From Cavia porcellus (Eukaryota > Chordata > Mammalia > Rodentia > Caviidae): a DNA stretch of 64,000 nt. The translations under genes and the position numbers were made by a program. The notes beneath the pieces are model-generated. The model did not search any database. It was not told the DNA's origin and worked only from the letters and a program-made list of their open reading frames with translations. The DNA is taken from positions 81,663,982-81,727,981 of the forward strand of contig NW_026947484.1 in assembly GCF_034190915.1 (NCBI RefSeq). Direction: 5' to 3'. Positions 58,347-64,000 of this stretch are shown one piece after another. Each line of letters begins with the position of its first letter. Positions within the stretch are counted from its first letter, which is position 1.

Positions 58347-58762
58347 AGACAAGAGACTGTCTTTAGCATGTTTTAGGTATAAAGGAAGGAAAAGCTCATC
58401 TTTCCTATTATCTTTTAAGACTTTTCATACTTTTAAAAAGAGAATACTTACTAGTTGTTTTTTTATTTTTTATTTTTATTTATTTATTTATTTTTGTCTT
58501 TTTCATTTTTATCGGTACCAGGGATCGAACTCACAACCACCTGCTTGCAAGGCAGGTGCTTATGCCGCTGAGCTAAATCCCCAGCCCTAGTTGCTTTTTT
58601 ATTAAGTATGGTTCACTTGAAAATATTTAAAAATTTTGTTTTATGTCCATTGATAAAGAAAAATTTCCAAGATTGTTAAAAATATATGCTTATCAGATTG
58701 AATATTTTTGAAAGTGTCAATAAAATACTTTTCTGTCTAAAATGCCTCCATTTATGCTTTAA
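58347..58762 (+). repeat. Duplicated block A, copy 2, with ID insertion
   Basis: Matches 56595-56876; interrupted at 58468-58586 by an ID-like SINE plus its target duplication. Confidence 0.92.
58468..58586 (-). mobile_element. ID-like tRNA SINE with 17-bp target duplication
   Basis: TTTTATCGGTACCAGGGATC ... GAGCTAAATCCCCAGCC, flanked by CTAGTTGTTTTTTTATT (58451-58467) and CTAGTTGCTTTTTTATT (58587-58603), one mismatch. The SINE is absent from copy 1 of the block. Confidence 0.94.
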
Positions 58763-61079
58763 CCACAAGAGAAAACACTTTTGAACTTAGTATTCAGAAA
58801 ATCACTTATTTTTTACTTTTACAAGATAATATTTTACTTAAAATTTTCTATTTTTAGTTTTATAAGCACAAGTAGAAATCACAAGTTGCTTTCTATCAAT
58901 ATAATAGTATTACTCTATTCTCTTGCATAAAAGAAATAATTTATTAATGGTAAAGCAATACATGTTTTCTAAGCCGAAGAATACCTATAACCTAATTGAT
59001 AATGAGTCTTTATCTTACTGATAAAGGGATTTTTTTCTCTCATACCCTGCCACTATTATGGTTTAACCAGATACTAGAAGAAAGAGGGTATGACTCAGAT
59101 GAATCAGAAAGTGACCTTCTGGCTCCAGGTCGTCATGGAGAAGAGAAGGGACAGACGGAGTAGTGAAAAAGAATTCAGTGGCCTTGTGTGCCTGTCTGAG
59201 CTTGGCCAGAGTGGGAATACCCAGGGTGGAGGGCTTTGCCTCATTTTACATTTGTAGTTTCCCAAGGAGCTTGTACATTAACCTGAGAGCAGTCGTAGCA
59301 AAGATCTTTGTGGCAAGGCCTCATATGAGTTCAGCTTTCTTGATCTGTCCTTGGTTTCCAGGTCGCGGATGGAAATTTCTTGAATGTCTCTGAAAAGACT
59401 TGAGGAGGTGAGCAGTTTAAGGGCAAAGTGTGGTGATGGAAACAGAAGCAGCTGTAAGAAATAGGAATTTGGCTTACATAGAATGAATGGATACTAAGGG
59501 GAGAGTTATGCCAGTAAGCATAAGTTCAAAGAGAAGGTCAAGGCAGGACCAGTTACGACCTGTCACAGAGCCAGGACACTAAAACAACAGAAGACATAAT
59601 AAATAAATTTCAACAGGAATGGGAAATTTTACCTCATAAACTCCAACTCACGTGACAATCGTTAAGAAATACCACAAGTGTGCTGTTTGCTTCTTCTTGT
59701 TTTTTCTCCTCCTTCCTCCATTTGTTAACAATGTGGATATGGTCTTGGACAACTAGAGAAGATACACAGAATGCAACAAGATAATAGAGAATCTGGTCTC
59801 TGTACCATGGTGTACCATGCACCAACCATACCATTTCTGTATCTCTGATACAGACTTTGGCTTGGGGGGAATAAGTTTGTCTGTCAATCATCCTTTGGTT
59901 GTTATCTCCTGCACCTGAACCTAATCCTAACATGTGCTATAGATCAGGTGTAGTTTCTATGATGAAATGGAACCTGACATGCAGAACTGTATTGAAGGGG
60001 ATACTTTTGGAATCTAAATTTGGAAGAGGAGACAGGATTGGGCAGAAAGAGATGAGCTTGATGTAGTCATAACAAAACCTCACCTGGCCCCATAAAGAGC
60101 TCTGATGCTGGCAGAGCCACTGAGAGTTGTCCCAAGTAGGGGAAACGTAGTCCAGTGCTTATAGCCTCCTACAGTACAGGCTACCTCCAGGGAAGGGAAT
60201 ATGACTGTGCTTGAGGCAGAGGTCTATGGTCAAAGAATGAAAAAGGATGACAATTGACATCTGTCAGCTAGCTGCATTTACAACAGTTTAGAGAATATAT
60301 ATTCTGTTCCTGAAAGTGAATCAGGATATTGCATCAGTTTCTTCTCTACTATTTACATCTCTCACTTAAGATAGTGTGACTTAATTGATGGCTCTAGAAT
60401 GGCATCTGTGTATTATAATGCTTTCAGTCACAAGTTACAGAATGCATAACTTTAACATACAGGGGTGGCAGCAGAAAATGATCTTAAAGTCAGCCACCCT
60501 TGAATGTCAATGACAGATAGCTACAGAATATTTACCCTTTTTGGAAATAATAAGGCCTTAAACCAAAGACATGAATCACAAGCTGCTGATCACTCATTTC
60601 ACAGGGACAGAAGAAATGGTTTCCTAGAAACTCTTACATTTTCAGAGACCAACTTGTAGTTATAAACCACTGTAACATACATGAGTCCTGTGGATAGTCA
60701 GCTGTCTTGACAAGGAGACAGTCAGGCTTAGTGAGGCTGACTTTCACATTTTCCAGATCTGTAGCACCCTGCTAAGAATATATTTTATTTGTATCTTCCA
60801 GTTCCTGATGTGAAGCATTGGTTCCTATCCTTTCTTCACCTTGATTTTATTTATAATGAGTACTCATTATTAGTGGTCACAACATCAAATAATGTGGGGA
60901 ATCAATCAGACTGCTTCAAAGCTCAGGGGTGTCTAAGGGCACCTGAGGATGTTACCTCACTTGTGTATCATAAGTGGAATACAGTTATGTAGCCATGATT
61001 TGGCACATTTGCTGCTTATAGCACTATGTAAGAATGTAAATATGAGATGATAACATATAAGAATTATATAGTAAAGCAC
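58763..61079. other. Intergenic, no recognised gene
   Basis: Mixed composition, less AT-rich from about 59040. Could include old LTR or ERV material given the pol remnant to the right, but I could not assign any part. Confidence 0.4.
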
Positions 61080-62189
61080 AGGTGGCCCTTGTGCTCTGTT
61101 CATTCTGCCTGCTCTTGTTGCTGATGTCTTGCACACGTGTGACCTAATCTGCAAAAATCTTCCTTGGGCTCCTAAAGTAGACCAACAACTGGCATAATTG
61201 GTAGTATGTTGAGGTGCGTAGTCCCCTAGTGGCTGTGGAAACAGTGATTGAAGGTGAGGGAGAGCTCTAGGGAATGGCTGATAATGACCCCAGCATTGCA
61301 TAGCTAACTGTAGTCACCTTCTTGGCATCTTGGAAGATGCTTGAGGACTGGGAAAGTCTCTTTGGAGCCCAGTGATGCCTTGCAAGCCTTGGAACCTATA
61401 GGCAGACAAATTCCTCCTCTCCCCATGAAATGGTAGGGAGAATGGCTTGGCAATTCTTTTCTCTCTTTTTCTGCATAAGAGGCAGATGACCTTGTCCAGC
61501 AAATAGAGCAGATGCAGCAGATAAAAGAGGATGTTGAGCAGTGGTTGGCTGTTGGGGCACTGATGTTGCAAAGTATGGGAAGCACTCCTTCTTCCTGAAA
61601 TATCTTCAGAAGCGTAAGTCCTCAAGTCTGAGGAAAACTCTAGGAAATTCTCTGGCTTTGAATACTAGGCTGGCTATTCATCAAAAAGTAGAGGTGGAAG
61701 AATCCCTAACCCAGGAGAAGGATGGACAGGGCCATCTACCTCTACCTTGCACACAATATGCATGACCTATACAGCCACAGAGCTGGCAAAGCAATTAAAG
61801 CAGAAGGTGGGTTGAAACAGAGTCCTCATGGTTGCTGTCCCCATGCCAGTATGATGTTATGTTTCCTCAGTTGCTGGATACATACTGGGGCTAGGTATTC
61901 CAATGAGTGCTTGGCTCAACACCATGCAGGGAGAATTCCAGTTGCAAATTTGTGTGGTAAATGCCATAGTGTGAGGCAACTGACATCATGCACCATTGAC
62001 TCTCCTGCGGGCCGTGTTAGTTGTGTACATGAAGCAGTAGCAGTTGCCCAGAGGTCATGAAGTAATGGGAGAGACTGTCTTGAACCTGGAAAAAGCAGTA
62101 CTGATACTCCCTGCAGAGTCTTTCAGTATGGCTTTTGCAGAAACCAGACAGGTCATAATGAGGGACTGTAAAGTCTCACCTTGATGCTG
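61080..62189 (+). other. Possible ERV-related sequence, unassigned
   Basis: GC content is higher than in the surroundings, and a stretch at about 61110-61172 resembles 63058-63134 on the other side of the pol remnant. Open frames are short and I recognise no domain. ERV-L 5' or gag-derived sequence is possible. Confidence 0.35.
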
Positions 62190-63045
62190 GTATCAGGACC
62201 AATTTGCCTTTACCCAGGAAGGCAGGTAATGGGCCTTGCAGATGCCTTTTTATAGCCGAACTTTATGCCATGGCCTGGTGGCCCAGGACCTGTCCGTGTG
62301 GGCCAAACAGCACTCTGTGTCACTATTTCATTGTATTTTGTTGTTGTTGTGTTTATGCCACACTATCTATGTATGTATTTGTCTTTTTGAGACAGGGTTT
62401 CACAATGCAGTTCAGGCAGGCCTTAGCTCACTTGTAGCCCAGGCTGGTCTCAAACTTGCAACAATCCTTCTGCCTCAGCCTCACAAGTGCTAAGATTACA
62501 GGAGTGCACCACCATCCCTGGCTTGTTTCATTGTATTAATATTATGTAAACCTCTGATTGCCTTGCAGAATCTGTCATGCATAGTCTGAAGGAAGATGGC
62601 ATGGGGTAGGCCATGGGGCAGGCCATGGACAAAGACAAGGTACAGGGAACTGGCTTGTCTGTCAAATTCTTCGGTGTATATATGGTCAAGAAAACCAAAC
62701 CCATGACAGTATGCCAATTACAGGCGTATGTGGGCTTGTGAGGTTCTTGGTGGACATATCACACTTAGCCACCCAGCTCTGCTGCTTATACTAGATGACC
62801 AAAGGGGCACAACATGGGGCTGGACGCAAACAGTGGAAGCTGTTTTCTGGATAGATGCAGCAGAAGCTGCTTCTCAGGACTCAAAGAGAGCTGTTGCAAA
62901 GGTTTAAGTCCAATGATTCATTGACCCTAACTTGCCATTTTTTCCTAATCATCAGTGTGGATGATGATGAATTTGGCTGGGGCCTATGGCAAAAACAGGG
63001 GAAGCAGAAGCATCCTGTTGAGTTTTGGTCACAATGTGGAAGGGA
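62190..63045 (+). pseudogene. ERV-L type pol remnant (reverse transcriptase, connection, RNase H start)
   Basis: Decayed plus-strand frames carry class III ERV pol landmarks in order. First come QDQFAFT and CHGLVAQDLSVW (reverse transcriptase palm). Then comes the active-site region, where the YIDD-type motif is degraded and the frame has a stop. GLSVKFFGVYMVKKTKP (near 62655) follows, and finally FGWGLWQKQGKQKHPVEFWS (near 62970), which marks the start of RNase H. The typical RNase H continuation after FWSQ is missing. Several stops and frameshifts are present, so it cannot encode an enzyme. A B1 SINE splits it at 62338-62525. No flanking LTR pair was identified. Confidence 0.85.
62338..62525 (-). 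mobile_element. B1-type SINE inserted in ERV-L pol
   Basis: TTTTTGAGACAGGGTTTCAC, GCCCAGGCTGGTCTCAAACT and GGAGTGCACCACCATCCCTG on the plus strand, flanked by TTTCATTGTATT at 62326-62337 and 62526-62537. Confidence 0.93.
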
Positions 63046-63139
63046 TCTGCTTTGTGCTGCTTGCTCTTGTTGCTGATGTCTTGTACACATGTTCTTTGAC
63101 GTGGGGACTTCACCTGAAAAAATTTCCATTGGGTCCACT

Positions 63140-63774
63140 GATCAGGCTGGCAAATAGTCTCTCCTACTTTATTAACTTTTCTACATTATGTGTACCACCA
63201 TAGTAAGTCCCTCACAGCAAGCGTGCAAATGCATTACCTGTATTCCACTGGTCATATGTGATTACATGAGACTCAGATTTCTCAAAATGTGGTATGAGAT
63301 GGCCACAAATAGCAGGACTTCTGAAGCATCCTTGGTGCTAAATGTCACCTGATGTACTTACAAAAGCTCCTTCTTCCACCCAAAGTGTGTCTGTATATTA
63401 TCTTTGGCTGTGTGGCTTGATAGTCTGACCCCGATCCTCTAGGGCAGTCTGTGAGCACTAGTTATATTAGTAGTCTTTCAAATTAATTTTCCTCTCTCAT
63501 TCTGTTTAAATTAGCTGGAGAGAATTCTATTGTTGACAGCTAAGATCCTTGAATAATATACCCTCTAAAATGCAAATACAATCAACAAAGAGTTGCATCA
63601 GCCAAATTCTATCTTACACATATTAATGGCACTCTGGGACTTTTACTTATGAATATCCTGACTTCAGCTATAAAACTATAGTCTCAAATTTGCATTTATG
63701 TTACATTAACTTTTTTCCCTAGAGAAGTAAGGAATATTAACTGAATGACATCATTCAATAGTCTATCCCATGGC
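63140..63774. other. Intergenic, no recognised feature
   Basis: Right of the ERV-L remnant; nothing recognised. Confidence 0.4.
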
Positions 63775-63838
63775 GAAAGTGATTTTTCAGGGTACCCATA
63801 AAATGTGAAAGTGATTTTTCAGGGTACCCATAAAATAT
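63775..63838 (+). repeat. 32-bp tandem duplication
   Basis: Two copies of GAAAGTGATTTTTCAGGGTA followed by CCCATAAAAT(G/A)T, at 63775-63806 and 63807-63838, differing by one base. Confidence 0.95.
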
Positions 63839-64000
63839 GCCTCAGTTTCAAAACACAACTGTGACAGTATGAGATAGCTTTGCTTTCTTTTTCTTTTGCT
63901 TCTGATCTGCTTTGTTTTTAAGGCAGATTAAACAGCTAACAGAACCTTCAAAGATAAGGCTTTTACAAGATCAGAACTTCAGTTATGCTGTCACATAAAA

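Noticed and set aside
61541..62060. Overlapping 74- and 112-codon plus-strand frames as a new gene
   Set aside because: Adjacent to an ERV-L pol remnant with no domain, no splice evidence and a chance-like composition. Kept only as possible ERV-related sequence.
40000..64000. IL33 exons, expected to the right of RANBP6 from human gene order
   Set aside because: No IL33-like coding segment was recognised; in human the gene is roughly 200 kb away, beyond this window.

Overview
The window is nuclear DNA from a placental mammal, most likely a rodent. It carries many monomeric 7SL-derived B1-type SINEs, many tRNA-derived ID-like SINEs (some joined to B1), MaLR-type LTRs, L1 fragments and mammal-wide MIR remnants. 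The species cannot be fixed from sequence alone. The ID-like family, with an anticodon-like stem-loop CCTGC-CTTGCAA-GCAGG, is not one I recognise from mouse or rat; a squirrel-related or beaver-related lineage is possible.

There are two protein-coding genes, both on the minus strand and head to tail. RANBP6 (36312-39629) is an intact intronless importin-beta family gene of 1105 codons. To its left lies the 5' part of BRD10 (KIAA2026): CpG-island promoter and exon 1 (CDS 31725-32314), a 23 kb intron 1, and exon 2 (8171-8371). The rest of BRD10 runs off the left edge. Order and orientation match human 9p24.1 (KIAA2026-RANBP6, IL33 further right), so everything right of about 40 kb is the gene-poor interval towards IL33. 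No IL33 exon was recognised.

The BRD10 introns have been built up by nested insertions. The most notable are three ORF1-only relatives of L1 ('half-L1', HAL1-like): 5'UTR, ORF1 and 3'UTR, with no ORF2. Copy C (12762-16481, minus) has an open 366-codon ORF1, a poly(A) tail and a perfect 17-bp target-site duplication. Copy B (24745-27811, plus) has a poly(A) tail and a 15-bp duplication but a decayed ORF1. Copy A (about 3552-6071, plus) has an almost open ORF1 and a lost 3' end. Their 3'UTRs share a tandem-repeat architecture with an L1 3' end at 1-800. Other intronic items are a UBE2N processed pseudogene with an internal duplication, a vault-RNA-like insertion inside an old L1, MaLR LTRs, and many young ID SINEs with target duplications.

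The right third (40-64 kb) is intergenic. It holds SINEs, two L1 blocks, MaLR LTRs, an apparent circularly permuted ~500-bp duplication (56595-57093 versus 58145-58762), and an ERV-L pol remnant (about 62190-63045) whose reverse-transcriptase active-site region is split by a B1 SINE with a 12-bp target duplication. No CRISPR array, operon or functional tRNA or rRNA gene was seen.
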